Assembly: GCA_910585295.1 (NCBI GenBank)
Contig: CAJUDE010000010.1
Span: 1-58,864, forward strand
Source of the DNA: an uncultured Lachnospiraceae bacterium
GTDB lineage: Bacteria; Bacillota; Clostridia; Lachnospirales; Lachnospiraceae
DNA: 58,864 nt
Reading direction: 5' to 3'
Made by a program: the position numbers and the translations under genes. Positions within the stretch are counted from its first letter, which is position 1; each line of letters opens with the position of its first letter. The notes beneath the pieces are model-generated. The model searched no databases. It saw only the letters and a list, made by a program, of their open reading frames with translations, and was not told where the DNA came from. Of this stretch, positions 17,081 to 25,401 are shown in pieces.

Positions 17081-17100
17081 TATAAAATGAACATAGTTCA
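17081..17100 (+). promoter_or_regulatory. Second TetR operator, before the membrane-protein genes
   Basis: TATAAAA (17081-17087), a likely -10 region, is immediately followed by the palindrome TGAACAtaGTTCA (17088-17100). Apart from the central base it is identical to the operator at 16452-16464. This suggests that the two membrane genes have their own promoter, repressed by the same regulator. Confidence 0.7.
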
Positions 17101-17121
17101 GAAAGGATGGAACCATATAGA

Positions 17122-17547
17122 ATGAAAGTCAAAAAGAATACCTTATTATTAATCGCTTGTTTTGTTTGGGCAGCAGCCGGATGTAACATCGCCCGCATTG
17201 GCATTTCAACTTACCCAGGTTATGTATCCATTTTTAATATCTTTTTATCCACTGCCACATTTACGGTGTTTCAAAAATTTATTTTTGGGCGCTTAGTTGA
17301 AAAACATACAAAAAGAATTATGGGATACCAAGAAGAATACAAATATTTCTGGAATTTTTTTGACTTAAAAGCCTTTGTACTTATGGCGATTATGATGTCT
17401 GGCGGCATTTACCTGAGGGCGGCGCATCTTGCCCCAGAACGCTTCATCGCTGTATTTTATTCTGGCTTAGGTATATCATTATTGTTGGCGGGGATACTCT
17501 TTGGCCGGAATTTTCTTCGGGCTATACGTGTGAAAACGACAGAATAG
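17122..17547 (+). CDS. Small membrane protein of unknown function
   Basis: Protein of 141 residues with four predicted membrane segments: about residues 6-25, 32-52, 84-104 and 110-130. A charged cytoplasmic-type loop (EKHTKRIMGYQEEYKY) lies between the second and third. The start at 17122 (MKVKKNTLL) is preferred over the ATG at 17107, because that earlier ATG sits inside the aggatgg ribosome-binding site. It is followed by a second membrane-protein gene 15 bases downstream, and both lie under a TetR-type operator. The family is not recognised. A role in export or membrane stress would fit the TetR context, but nothing in the sequence shows it. Confidence 0.7.
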   Translation: MKVKKNTLLLIACFVWAAAGCNIARIGISTYPGYVSIFNIFLSTATFTVFQKFIFGRLVEKHTKRIMGYQEEYKYFWNFFDLKAFVLMAIMMSGGIYLRAAHLAPERFIAVFYSGLGISLLLAGILFGRNFLRAIRVKTTE

Positions 17548-17562
17548 AAAGGAAGGTATTTT

Positions 17563-18237
17563 ATGCAAGCTATCGTTGAAACTTTATTTGACGCAGTATA
17601 TTTAGTTTCTGTTATCACAATCGGCATCGCCATGATTGCCAAAAGCAATGGCAGGGAACAATACCGTTTATTCGGCATTATGGCCGTGGTGCTTGGCGTA
17701 GGGGATTCTTTCCATTTAGCGCCTCGTGCCGTGGCGCTTTGCACCACTGGTTTAGAAAACTTTACGGCAGCCCTGGGAGTAGGAAAGTTCATAACTTCCA
17801 TTACTATGACAGTATTTTATATCCTTTTATATTACGTATGGAGGGTCCGTTACCATATCGACGGCAAAAAAAGCATAACCTTTTCGATATATTTGCTGTC
17901 AGCATTGCGGATTATTTTATGCCTGTTCCCCCAAAATAAATGGTTAAGCGCAGACTCTCCACTTTCATGGGGAATCTGCCGCAATATCCCATTTGCACTG
18001 CTGGGATTACTTATCATAATTTTATTTTATAAAAGCGCAAAAGAACAAAATGACCATAGATTTCAATTTATGTGGCTGACAATCGCACTTAGTTTCGGAT
18101 TCTATCTCCCAGTTGTGCTTTGGGCTGACATTATCCCTATCATTGGCATGCTTATGATCCCTAAAACTTGCGCATATGTATGGACTGTCTTAATTGGGTA
18201 CAAGGCAATGGCACATGAAAAGCCAAATACCCCATAG
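17563..18237 (+). CDS. Seven-segment membrane protein of unknown function
   Basis: Protein of 224 residues with about seven hydrophobic segments spread over the whole length and short connecting loops. Conserved-looking polar positions inside membrane segments include GDSFHLAPR near residue 48 and a Trp-rich stretch (YYVWRVRYHID) near 90. A gaaaggaagg ribosome-binding site precedes the ATG. It is the last gene of the TetR unit, 15 bases after the four-segment protein, so the two probably work together. There is no ATP-binding, antiporter or MFS signature. The topology is loosely like small enzyme or sensor membrane proteins, but no family could be assigned. Confidence 0.7.
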   Translation: MQAIVETLFDAVYLVSVITIGIAMIAKSNGREQYRLFGIMAVVLGVGDSFHLAPRAVALCTTGLENFTAALGVGKFITSITMTVFYILLYYVWRVRYHIDGKKSITFSIYLLSALRIILCLFPQNKWLSADSPLSWGICRNIPFALLGLLIIILFYKSAKEQNDHRFQFMWLTIALSFGFYLPVVLWADIIPIIGMLMIPKTCAYVWTVLIGYKAMAHEKPNTP

Positions 18238-18348
18238 CAAGCCTGAATCAGTTACAACATGCATTGCACCCCAGATATTGGGCATAAGAAAAAAGTACGA
18301 AATGCAAAACGCGAAAGCGCATCTGCCTGGCCCATTCCCTCCCAAAAG

Positions 18349-18459
18349 TAAATTTGCACAAAAAACCCCTTGATTCCTTGAAAAAAACATACTAATATAG
18401 GAATAGGATTAATGGAAGATTTACTATACAAAATGCACAAAAAGAGGAGGGAATAATTT
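18349..18459 (+). promoter_or_regulatory. Duplicated promoter region of the second LRR gene
   Basis: Near copy of 12982-13087, with the blocks tataggaataggattaat and tttactatacaaaatgcaca and a strong aggaggg ribosome-binding site. The similarity continues through the signal-peptide codons, so the duplication covered promoter plus gene. Confidence 0.6.
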
Positions 18460-20748
18460 ATGAAGGTTAAAAAATTATTATGCCTTGCCCTGGCGGCGGC
18501 TCTCACCTGTCCAGGGCTGCCCGCGCAGGCCGCATAGACCCAGGCGACATCAACAGCAGCGCAAAGTGAGCATGCCATATCCCCAGCTAATGCCCTAGCG
18601 GATACAGATGAATTCCAATTTGATGAATTTGGACGCTTGATAGAATATACTGGCGAAGGCGGGGATGTGGTGATTCCAGATGGGGTTACTGGCATTCTCT
18701 ATGCATTTAAAAACTGCACCAGCTTGACCAGTGTTAGCATCCCAAAAAGTGTCACTTACATTGGCGACGGCGCATTTTACGGCTGCACCAACCTGGCCAG
18801 TGTGGATATATGCCAAGGAGAACTCACAGATGTCTTTTACATTGGCGACGGCGCATTTGAAAACTGCACCAACCTGAATACTGTTACAATTCTAGGAAAT
18901 TTCATTCCCATTACAATTGGCAACAGCGCATTTTTAGGCTGCACCAACCTGAATACCGTTACCATCCCGGAAGGTATCACTTACATTGGAAATAGTGCAT
19001 TTGAAGGCTGCACTAGCCTGGCCAATATTTTCATCCAAGAAGTCGTTAATATTGGCAGCAGCGCATTTAAAGGCTGCACCAACCTGAATACTGTTACCAT
19101 CCTAAAAGGAGGTGCCTGTATTATTGGCGACAGCGCATTTGAAGGCTGCACTAGCCTGTCTAGTATTTCCATTCCAGACAGCATCTGTGAAATTTGGGAC
19201 CATGCATTTTATAATTGCACAAGCCTAACCGATATAAACATCCCAAAATGCATTGCTATTTTTGGCGATAACGTATTTAGCGGCTGCATTAACTTAGCCA
19301 ATATCTCCATTCCAGATAACCTCAACCTGCTCCGTGTGGGACATAAAGTATGCCGCGGCACAAAGTGGCTTAAGGAACACCAATTCCTTATTCTGAATCA
19401 TACCATATACGATGCCGATCCTACCTCATGTATTGGGAACCTAACCATCCCCAATGGCGTTACCTCCATTGAAAGTTCAGCATTTGAAGGCTGCGACAGT
19501 TTGACTGGCATCGCATTCCCAGAAGGGCTTTCCTCCATTGGCCCAGAAGCATTTCAGGGATGCTCCAGCCTGGACAGCATTACCATACCAAAGAGTGTAT
19601 CCAGTATCGGCGAAAAAGCATTTGGTTACATTCTCGACAAAGACTATAATGCCATCCCCAAGCCTGGCTTCCTAATCCGAGGCTATGCAGGCACAGCAGC
19701 CGAAACTTATGCAAAAGAAAATGGATTTGAATTTTTGGAACTACAGGAAGAAACCCCAGCTCCTCCCGCGGAAGTAACACCCACTCCCATTGTGCAACCT
19801 ACTCCTCCTGCGGAAGCAACACCTAACCCTCCTGCAGAAGTAACACCTAACCCTCCTGCGGAAGTAACACCCACTCCTCCTGCGGAAGTAACACCCACTC
19901 CTCCTGCGGAAGTAACACCTAACCCTCCCGCGGAAGTGGCTCCTACCCCGAAGCCTGAAAAAGTCGATATTGCCAACGCCACCTTGGCATTGCCACAAAG
20001 CGCCTATACTTACACGGGCAAGCCCCTGTCCCCTCCAATTACGGTAACCTATGGGGGCAAGGCACTGTCTCTGGGCAAGGACTACGCCATTGTATATACG
20101 GACAATATCAACGCAGGCACGGCAAAAGTCACCCTCACTGGGGCAGGCGGCTACCAGGGCAGCATCACCAAGACATTCACCATCAGGAAGGCGGGACAGC
20201 CCATTTCTGGCACGAAAGCCTACCAGAAGCCCTATGGGGGCAAACCCTTCTTGTTGGATGCAGCGCGCACCGCAGGGGATGGGGCGCTGTCCTACTCCAG
20301 CTCAGACCCAAAGGTGGCCTCTGTGAGCCAAAAGGGGAAAATAACCATCAAAGGCACAGGCGCCGCCACCATCACCGTCACCGCCAAGGAGACCGCCAAT
20401 TACGCCCCGCAGACGTTCCAGGTGGAGGTTAGGGTAAGCCCCAAGAAGCCAACCTTAAGCACATTAAAGCCAAAGGGCGGCAGGAGGCTTGCCATAAGCT
20501 GGAAGAAGGACACAAGAGCCACGGGCTACGAAGTGTGGTGCAGCACAAGCAAAAGCTTCAAGAAAGGCCTGAAAAAAGCCAAGATCAAGGGCAATAAGGT
20601 TACGTCCTGCCAGTTCTCCAAGCTTAAGGCTGGGAAGAAATACTATGTCCGGCTACGCTCCTACAAAACCGTGAAGGCAAATGGGAAGACAATTGTCTTG
20701 CGGAGCAAATGGAGCAGCATCAGGCAAAGTAAGAAAATTAGGGCATAA
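18460..20748 (+). pseudogene. Second BspA-type LRR gene, interrupted by TAG after the signal peptide
   Basis: From the ATG at 18460 the frame encodes a 25-residue signal peptide (MKVKKLLCLALAAALTCPGL, then PAQAA) nearly identical to the first LRR protein. It then hits TAG at 18535-18537 and continues open in the same frame to 20748. The downstream part has LRR_5/BspA repeats, a long Pro-rich linker and the same Ig-like and fibronectin-like C-terminus as the paralogue. Translation from the internal ATG at 18637 would give 703 residues without a signal peptide. The gene is either inactivated, read through, or recently mutated; the rest of the frame shows no decay. The family function would be surface adhesion. 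Confidence 0.8.
19762..19950 (+). repeat. 24-bp tandem repeat encoding a PPAEVTP-type linker
   Basis: About seven copies of a 24-bp unit (cctcctgcggaagtaacacc plus four bases) encode the repeating octapeptide PPAEVTPN/T. The paralogue at 13088 has only a short PPATTTPT linker at this place. Near-identical units imply recent slippage and possible length variation between strains. Confidence 0.8.
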
Positions 20749-20895
20749 TATAGGCGATGCAGGGCAAATGGAAGGTGGCACAGGGCTAATGGCACAAAAG
20801 CGAAACCATCCCTGTATGCGGCGGGCCGCTTTAGCGGCATATTTCTTTTCCGCCGCAGTACCCTCGCTTCGCTGGGGCAGGCCCTGCGATAATTG
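20749..20895. other. Intergenic GC-rich repeat modules
   Basis: No gene is seen. The stretch holds GCCGCTttAGCGGC at about 20825-20838 and the 26-base module at 20861-20886 shared with 10757-10782. It joins directly to the palindrome at 20896. Confidence 0.45.
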
Positions 20896-20944
20896 TTTTT
20901 TATTTTATAGGGAATCCGAAGGAATTTCCTATAAAATAAAAAAA
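20896..20944. repeat. Terminator-associated palindrome, copy 2
   Basis: The left arm tttttattttatagg pairs with the right arm cctataaaataaaaa around a short loop. It is related to 44-110 and 29005-29075. Its right end merges with the T-tract of the minus-strand terminator at 20941-20988. A half copy (ttattttatagggaat) follows at about 20993-21008. Confidence 0.7.
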
Positions 20945-20988
20945 GATACGGACTAACCAGGACATCCCTGGCTAATCCGCATCTTTTC
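20941..20988 (-). terminator. Terminator of the FliD-like gene
   Basis: On the minus strand a stem of about 20 bp (AAAAGATGCGGATTAGCCAG paired with its imperfect complement around a 5-base loop) is followed by TTTTTTTATTTT. It lies about 65 bases after the stop codon of the FliD-like gene. Confidence 0.8.
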
Positions 20989-21053
20989 TGTTATTTTATA
21001 GGGAATTCCATTGGAACCCCATACAGTTCACTTCACCCTTACCCTAAACTTGA

Positions 21054-22226
21054 CTAAATGAAATCGGCAAAAAGGTTGCTCCCCTGCACATTATATTTTC
21101 CTGCAGCCGTATAACCGCTGGCAGTATTCGCCTGTGTAGTCATATAAAAATCTACAAGTGAAGCATTGGTGGCAATTGCGGAACCATAGTCTTTAAAGAA
21201 CTTCTGCACTTTAGACATATCTGCTTTTTTAAATGTGTCCTCATCAATCTGCATTTTGCCCTTCGCATCCACACTGATCCCAAATTCCTTCAGCGCGTCC
21301 GCATTGCGTGCTGTTTTGTCCCTAATGCTGAACAGGTTTGACATTACGCCAGAATTTGTGCTGGACCCAGCTACGTCAAACATCTTGTTATAATTATTGA
21401 CAAAGCTCTTTGCCGTAGCAAAAATTTTATCAATGTCGTATGTCTCGTTCCCATCCTCATCCTTAATGATTTTGTATAACTCACCGGATGCAAGCGCATT
21501 CCCCGCCTCTTTCAGCCCAGCCGCGCCAGTGGCCTTTTTATCCTCTGTTTCTGTTTTGTCCGTATTCGTTGTGCCATCTACGGTATTCGTGGTAGCCCCT
21601 GAACCTGCAAACTGAACGCGTGATGCAATCATAGAGCCATAACTCATCATATCGTCAGGTGAGAACAATTCCTGCACCTTAGATAGGTCTGCCGCCTTCA
21701 ATTTGGCTTCATTCAGTTCAAGATTCCCTCTCGCATTGACCCGGATGCCTATTTCTTCCAGCTTATCCGCATTTGCGGCTGTGCTGCCCATCATATTAGC
21801 AACATATGCCGTTTTGTTAGCCAATGTGGAGCCTTTTGCGGAATTGACAACATTATTATAATCTGACACAAAAGTTTTCATTGCGGAAACTACTTTGTCC
21901 GCCGCACTCTGGCCATTCTCTGTGTTGGTATAAGTGCCGTCGCTCTGCAATGCTGAAACGGAAGACTTAAGGTTTGAAATGCCCTTTGTCAAATTTTCAT
22001 TTGCCTCCTGCACATTCTTAGAAACCTTCGGATTCTTCCTCTCTTCCAGAATTTTATCCAGGACATTGCTGGTTTTGGTGCTTTTCTTGCTAGATGATGG
22101 CACGGAACCTAAAGTTTGCCCAGTGCCATAATAAGACTTCATCAGCCTAGCGTAGCTGCCATTCTTAATGCTGGCGTAATCTGATAAAAAATTTTGGTTC
22201 ATACCTACGTTATTACCAATACTCAT
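21054..22226 (-). CDS. FliD C-terminal-like tandem repeat protein
   Basis: Protein of 390 residues with no signal peptide. Two repeats of about 120 residues have the same plan: a helix with FVSDYNNVVNSAK or FVNNYNKMFDVAG, then ANADKLEEIGIRV or RNADALKEFGISV, then L(E)LNEAKLKAADLSKVQELF or QIDEDTFKKADMSKVQKFF. This resembles the C-terminal domain of the flagellar filament cap FliD. The N-terminal third is Ser/Lys-rich. The start at 22226 (MSIGNNVGMNQ) has an aaaggagtgg ribosome-binding site, while the longer frame to 22400 crosses the promoter. No flagellar genes are adjacent. A filament-associated or cytoplasmic role is possible; the function is unknown. Confidence 0.65.
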   Translation of the reverse strand: MSIGNNVGMNQNFLSDYASIKNGSYARLMKSYYGTGQTLGSVPSSSKKSTKTSNVLDKILEERKNPKVSKNVQEANENLTKGISNLKSSVSALQSDGTYTNTENGQSAADKVVSAMKTFVSDYNNVVNSAKGSTLANKTAYVANMMGSTAANADKLEEIGIRVNARGNLELNEAKLKAADLSKVQELFSPDDMMSYGSMIASRVQFAGSGATTNTVDGTTNTDKTETEDKKATGAAGLKEAGNALASGELYKIIKDEDGNETYDIDKIFATAKSFVNNYNKMFDVAGSSTNSGVMSNLFSIRDKTARNADALKEFGISVDAKGKMQIDEDTFKKADMSKVQKFFKDYGSAIATNASLVDFYMTTQANTASGYTAAGKYNVQGSNLFADFI

Positions 22227-22319
22227 TCTCACCACTCCTTTGAATAGAACTGTAGACATCCATGTCTTAACAACTGTTATACATATAATATATCGCCATA
22301 ACATCTTATTGTTATTAGT

Positions 22320-22348
22320 AGTATAGCACACATATTTTAAAAATACAA
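22320..22348 (-). promoter_or_regulatory. Promoter of the FliD-like gene
   Basis: On the minus strand TTGTAT (22343-22348), a 17-base spacer and TATACT (22320-22325) lie about 95 bases before the start codon. Confidence 0.6.
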
Positions 22349-22377
22349 GGCAGCCAGAGGATAATCCACAACATAGA

Positions 22378-22535
22378 AACGGCTTTTCATTACTGTTCAC
22401 TCCGTGACCAGTAACCTTCGCAAATCCATCTTAAATTCGCTTCGGGAATGGGATTTGCTCACTCCTGAATCACTTTTTTACAGACTTTGCAGCGAATGCA
22501 AAGTCCTGTGTGAACAGTAACGGCTTTTCATTACT
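22378..22535. repeat. 17-bp direct repeat enclosing a 124-bp structured unit
   Basis: AACGGCTTTTCATTACT occurs exactly at 22378-22394 and 22519-22535. The enclosed unit starts GTTCAC and ends GTGAAC, which pair. Inside are GCAAATCC/GGGATTTGC and GACTTTGC/GCAAAGTC hairpins. This layout fits a small inserted element with a long target duplication, or a tandem duplication. It has no ORF and lies in the divergent region between the FliD-like gene and gldA. Confidence 0.65.
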
Positions 22536-22592
22536 ATATTATATTGTGGGCGCCTCCCAAGGCATGGGCCATAACAGCTTTCCAAGACATAT

Positions 22593-22621
22593 TTGACAGG
22601 CTCCCAAAAATAACATACAAT
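22593..22621 (+). promoter_or_regulatory. gldA promoter
   Basis: TTGACA (22593-22598), a 17-base spacer and TACAAT (22616-22621) lie 47 bases upstream of the gldA ATG. Confidence 0.75.
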
Positions 22622-22668
22622 AAATACTAGGAACATAAAACATTGCAAATGACAAGGAGGTATTTTAC

Positions 22669-23766
22669 ATGGCAAATATTTTAATCAGCCCAAACAAATA
22701 TGTACAGGGCGCAGGGGAAATGAAAAATTTGGGGGAATATGCTGAAAAATATGGCAAGAAAGCTTTGGTTTTAATTACAGCGTCCGGCTTCAAACGAATT
22801 GGGGATATCGTAGAAGGAAGCTTTTCTGGAAAAAATGTTGCAACTGTATTTGACTATTTCAATGGGGAATGCAGCAAGGCAGAAATTAACCGCCTGATTA
22901 AAGTAGTGGAGGACAATGGATGCGACATGGTAATCGGAATTGGCGGAGGCAAGATTCTAGACACCGCCAAAGCGGTTGCTTACCACAAATCCATGCCCGT
23001 ATTAATCTGCCCCACCATCGCTTCCACTGACGCGCCTTGCAGCGCATTGTCTGTGATTTATACTGACGAAGGGGTATTTGAGGAATACCTTTTCCTCCCT
23101 GCAAACCCGAACCTGGTATTGATGGATACAGAGATTATCACAAAATCACCCGTCCGCCTGACGGTATCTGGTATGGGGGATGCACTGGCCACTTACTTTG
23201 AAGCAAGGGCATGCAAAAACAGCGGGGCATCCACTTGCGCTGGCGGCCTTTCCACTTCTGCAGCAATGGCGCTGGCAGAGCTTTGCTTCAACACATTGAT
23301 GGAAGAAGGCGTTAAGGCAAAATTAGCATTAAGCGCTGGCGCATGCACCCCGGCAGTAGAAAAAGTGATTGAGGCAAATACATTATTAAGCGGAATAGGG
23401 TTTGAGAGCGGCGGGCTTGCCGGCGCCCATGCCATCCATAATGGGCTGACTGTCCTAGAAGAATGCCACCATATGTACCATGGGGAGAAGGTTGCATTTG
23501 GGACAATTACGCAGCTTGTTTTAGAAAACATCCCTGCTGAGGAATTAGAAGACATTATCACATGGTGCATCGAGCTTGGGCTTCCAGTCACCTTAAAAGA
23601 ATTGGGTGTGGAAAAAGCTACAGATGAGAAAATTATGGCTGTTGCAACCGCTGCATGCGCAGAAACCGACACGTTACATAATATGCCGTTTTGCGTGACA
23701 CCGGAAACTGTATGCGCTGCAATCAAGGCTGCCGACGCCTATGGGCATTACTATCTGGGAGAATAA
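22669..23766 (+). CDS. gldA: Glycerol dehydrogenase
   Basis: NAD-dependent, metal-containing alcohol dehydrogenase that oxidises glycerol to dihydroxyacetone. The 365-residue length is standard for GldA. The NAD-binding motif is MVIGIGGGKILDTAKAVA (about 86-103), followed by PTIASTDAPCSALSVIY. The metal ligands are expected in GMGDALATYFEA (Asp), GGLAGAHAIHNGL (His) and CHHMYHGEKVAFG (His). The ribosome-binding site aaggagg precedes the ATG. It is a single-gene unit with its own promoter. A hairpin MITE follows the gene and may act as its terminator. A related iron-dependent dehydrogenase specificity cannot be excluded by eye. Confidence 0.92.
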   Translation: MANILISPNKYVQGAGEMKNLGEYAEKYGKKALVLITASGFKRIGDIVEGSFSGKNVATVFDYFNGECSKAEINRLIKVVEDNGCDMVIGIGGGKILDTAKAVAYHKSMPVLICPTIASTDAPCSALSVIYTDEGVFEEYLFLPANPNLVLMDTEIITKSPVRLTVSGMGDALATYFEARACKNSGASTCAGGLSTSAAMALAELCFNTLMEEGVKAKLALSAGACTPAVEKVIEANTLLSGIGFESGGLAGAHAIHNGLTVLEECHHMYHGEKVAFGTITQLVLENIPAEELEDIITWCIELGLPVTLKELGVEKATDEKIMAVATAACAETDTLHNMPFCVTPETVCAAIKAADAYGHYYLGE

Positions 23767-23858
23767 TCCCGGAAAGGATATTGGCCCAAACTTACATATG
23801 CCGCCATGCCAGCAGGTGAAAGAAATTTGATCCTTCCGCATGGGCGGCGAATGGACAG

Positions 23859-23957
23859 GGGGCTGTTGCAAAATGCAGCTTATATACAATATATGGCAGA
23901 GATTACAAAATTCTGAATCCCATATCTTGTATATAACAACTATTTTGCAACAGCCCC
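23859..23957. mobile_element. Hairpin MITE, copy 1
   Basis: A 99-bp element with terminal inverted repeats GGGGCTGTTGCAAAAT / ATTTTGCAACAGCCCC. The interior also pairs (AGCTTATATACAATAT with ATATCTTGTATATAACA), so the whole element can fold into one long hairpin. A near-identical 97-bp copy is at 35186-35282. The TIR resembles those of IS6-like and related insertion sequences. No transposase or clear target duplication is present. It cuts the ORF remnant at 23958-24233. Confidence 0.85.
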
Positions 23958-24233
23958 TTAAGGATTTATCATCAGGATTATGGACTTTTCGTTGATTATT
24001 TCAGCAAAATATATCCTATTGCAGATGCATTCGATGGAACACTGAAACAGGAATTTGATGTCTGTTTTGATAATTGGATTGGAAAAAGAGATTGGCTGAG
24101 AATCATTTTTGAAATAGAAAAGGACTTAAATCGCTTTTTTGATAGGGAAAGCGATTTGATTACAGCTTTTCTTGCATGGCTAAAAGAAGCGCTTAAACAT
24201 ACCTCTATTATCGTAGTTGAGGGGAACTTATAA
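23958..24233 (+). pseudogene. 5'-truncated gene remnant, possibly an immunity-type protein
   Basis: An open frame of 91 codons begins at the right edge of the MITE and ends with TAA at 24231-24233. It has no start codon or ribosome-binding site. The residues include DYGLFVDYFSKIYPIADAFD, CFDNWIGKRDWLRIIFEIEK and a C-terminal KHTSIIVVEGNL. The composition and continuous frame suggest the C-terminal part of a real protein. It is vaguely like small acidic immunity proteins of contact-dependent toxin systems, but that is a guess. The N-terminus was probably removed by the MITE insertion or an associated deletion. Confidence 0.5.
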
Positions 24234-24262
24234 ATACTTACAAAGTTATCAAGCAAGGCTAG

Positions 24263-24308
24263 GCATCATCGCAGGGCCAGCCATGAAACGCTGGCCTTGC
24301 GATGATGC
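24263..24308 (-). terminator. Strong hairpin downstream of queA
   Basis: GCATCATCGCA plus GGCCAGC pairs with GCTGGCC plus TGCGATGATGC around an 8-base loop, giving a stem of 18 bp or more. It lies 17 bases beyond the queA stop codon and probably ends the pheS-pheT-queA operon. No good U-tract follows, so it may also be a degenerate palindromic element. Confidence 0.5.
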
Positions 24309-24325
24309 GTTTGCGATGATTTGTG

Positions 24326-25393
24326 TCAAATGATAAGCATCGCGTCCCCAAAGCTAAAAAACCGATACCGCTCCTCTACCGCAGCCTGGTAGGCGCCCAG
24401 CACATGCTCCCTGCCAGCAAATGCAGACACCAGCATCACCAGCGTGGACTCTGGCAAATGGAAATTTGTAATCAGCCCGTCCAATACCTGGAACTGATAC
24501 CCAGGGTATATAAAAATATCTGTCCAGCCGCTTCCTGGCCGCACCACATCCCCTTCCTTGCAAATGGCATGTTCCTGCTCCCTTTCCTCCCGCAGGCCCA
24601 TTGCCACAGATTCCACTGTACGGCAGCTTGTGGTCCCCACGCAGACCACCCGCCCGCCCCTTTGTTTGGCGGCGTTGATGGTTTTGGCTGCAATTTCGTC
24701 CATCTGGTAAAATTCCGAATGCATATGGTGCTCCTTAACTTGCGCCACTTTTACCGGACGGAACGTCCCAAGCCCCACATGTAGGGTAACTTCTGCAATG
24801 GAAATGCCTTTTGCCCTGATTTCCTCTAATAATTCCGGCGTGAAGTGCAGCCCGGCAGTGGGCGCCGCGGCAGAGCCTTCCTCTTTGGCATACACCGTCT
24901 GGTAACGGTTCTTATCCTGGAGCTGGTGGGTGATATAAGGGGGCAGGGGCATCTGCCCCAGCCTGTCCAAAATTTCTTCAAATATCCCCTCGTAAGTGAA
25001 CTTTATCAAACGGTTGCCATCCTCAACAATCTCCAGGACTTCCCCCGCCAGCAAGCCGCCGCCAAACAATATCCTAGCGCCGGGCTTTGCTTTTTTGCCA
25101 GGCCTTACCAAGGTCTCCCAGACGTCATTTTCCTTTCTTTTTAACAGTAGGACCTCTATCTTTGCCTGGGTGCCTTCCCGCTCCCCAAACAGCCTTGCAG
25201 GGATTACTTTTGTGTTATTCAAAACCAGGCAGTCCCCTGGGTTCAGGTATTCCGAAATATGTTTAAAATCCGTATGCTCCATCCTCCCATCCTCCTTGTG
25301 CAGCACAAGGAGGCGGGAGCTGGAACGGTCTTCTAATGGGTCTTGGGCAATTAATTCCTGGGGAAGCTCATAATAAAAATCTTTTACATCCAT
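24326..25393 (-). CDS. queA: S-adenosylmethionine:tRNA ribosyltransferase-isomerase
   Basis: Transfers and isomerises the ribosyl group of SAM onto 7-aminomethyl-7-deazaguanine in tRNA, forming epoxyqueuosine. The length of 355 residues is slightly above the usual 340-350. Signatures include the N-terminal LPQELIAQDPLEDRSSSRLL, CLVLNNTKVIPARLFG, AAPTAGLHFTPELLEEIRAKG and the C-terminal NFHLPESTLVMLVSAFAG. It starts 8 bases after the pheT stop codon, so it is translated from the phenylalanyl-tRNA synthetase operon mRNA. No other queuosine synthesis gene is in the window. Confidence 0.96.
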   Translation of the reverse strand: MDVKDFYYELPQELIAQDPLEDRSSSRLLVLHKEDGRMEHTDFKHISEYLNPGDCLVLNNTKVIPARLFGEREGTQAKIEVLLLKRKENDVWETLVRPGKKAKPGARILFGGGLLAGEVLEIVEDGNRLIKFTYEGIFEEILDRLGQMPLPPYITHQLQDKNRYQTVYAKEEGSAAAPTAGLHFTPELLEEIRAKGISIAEVTLHVGLGTFRPVKVAQVKEHHMHSEFYQMDEIAAKTINAAKQRGGRVVCVGTTSCRTVESVAMGLREEREQEHAICKEGDVVRPGSGWTDIFIYPGYQFQVLDGLITNFHLPESTLVMLVSAFAGREHVLGAYQAAVEERYRFFSFGDAMLII

Positions 25394-25401
25394 ACCTTCC
25401 C

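Noticed and set aside
23859..23957. The 99-bp hairpin as a small structural RNA gene
   Set aside because: Terminal inverted repeats and two near-identical dispersed copies fit a MITE better; no promoter is seen directly upstream of either copy.
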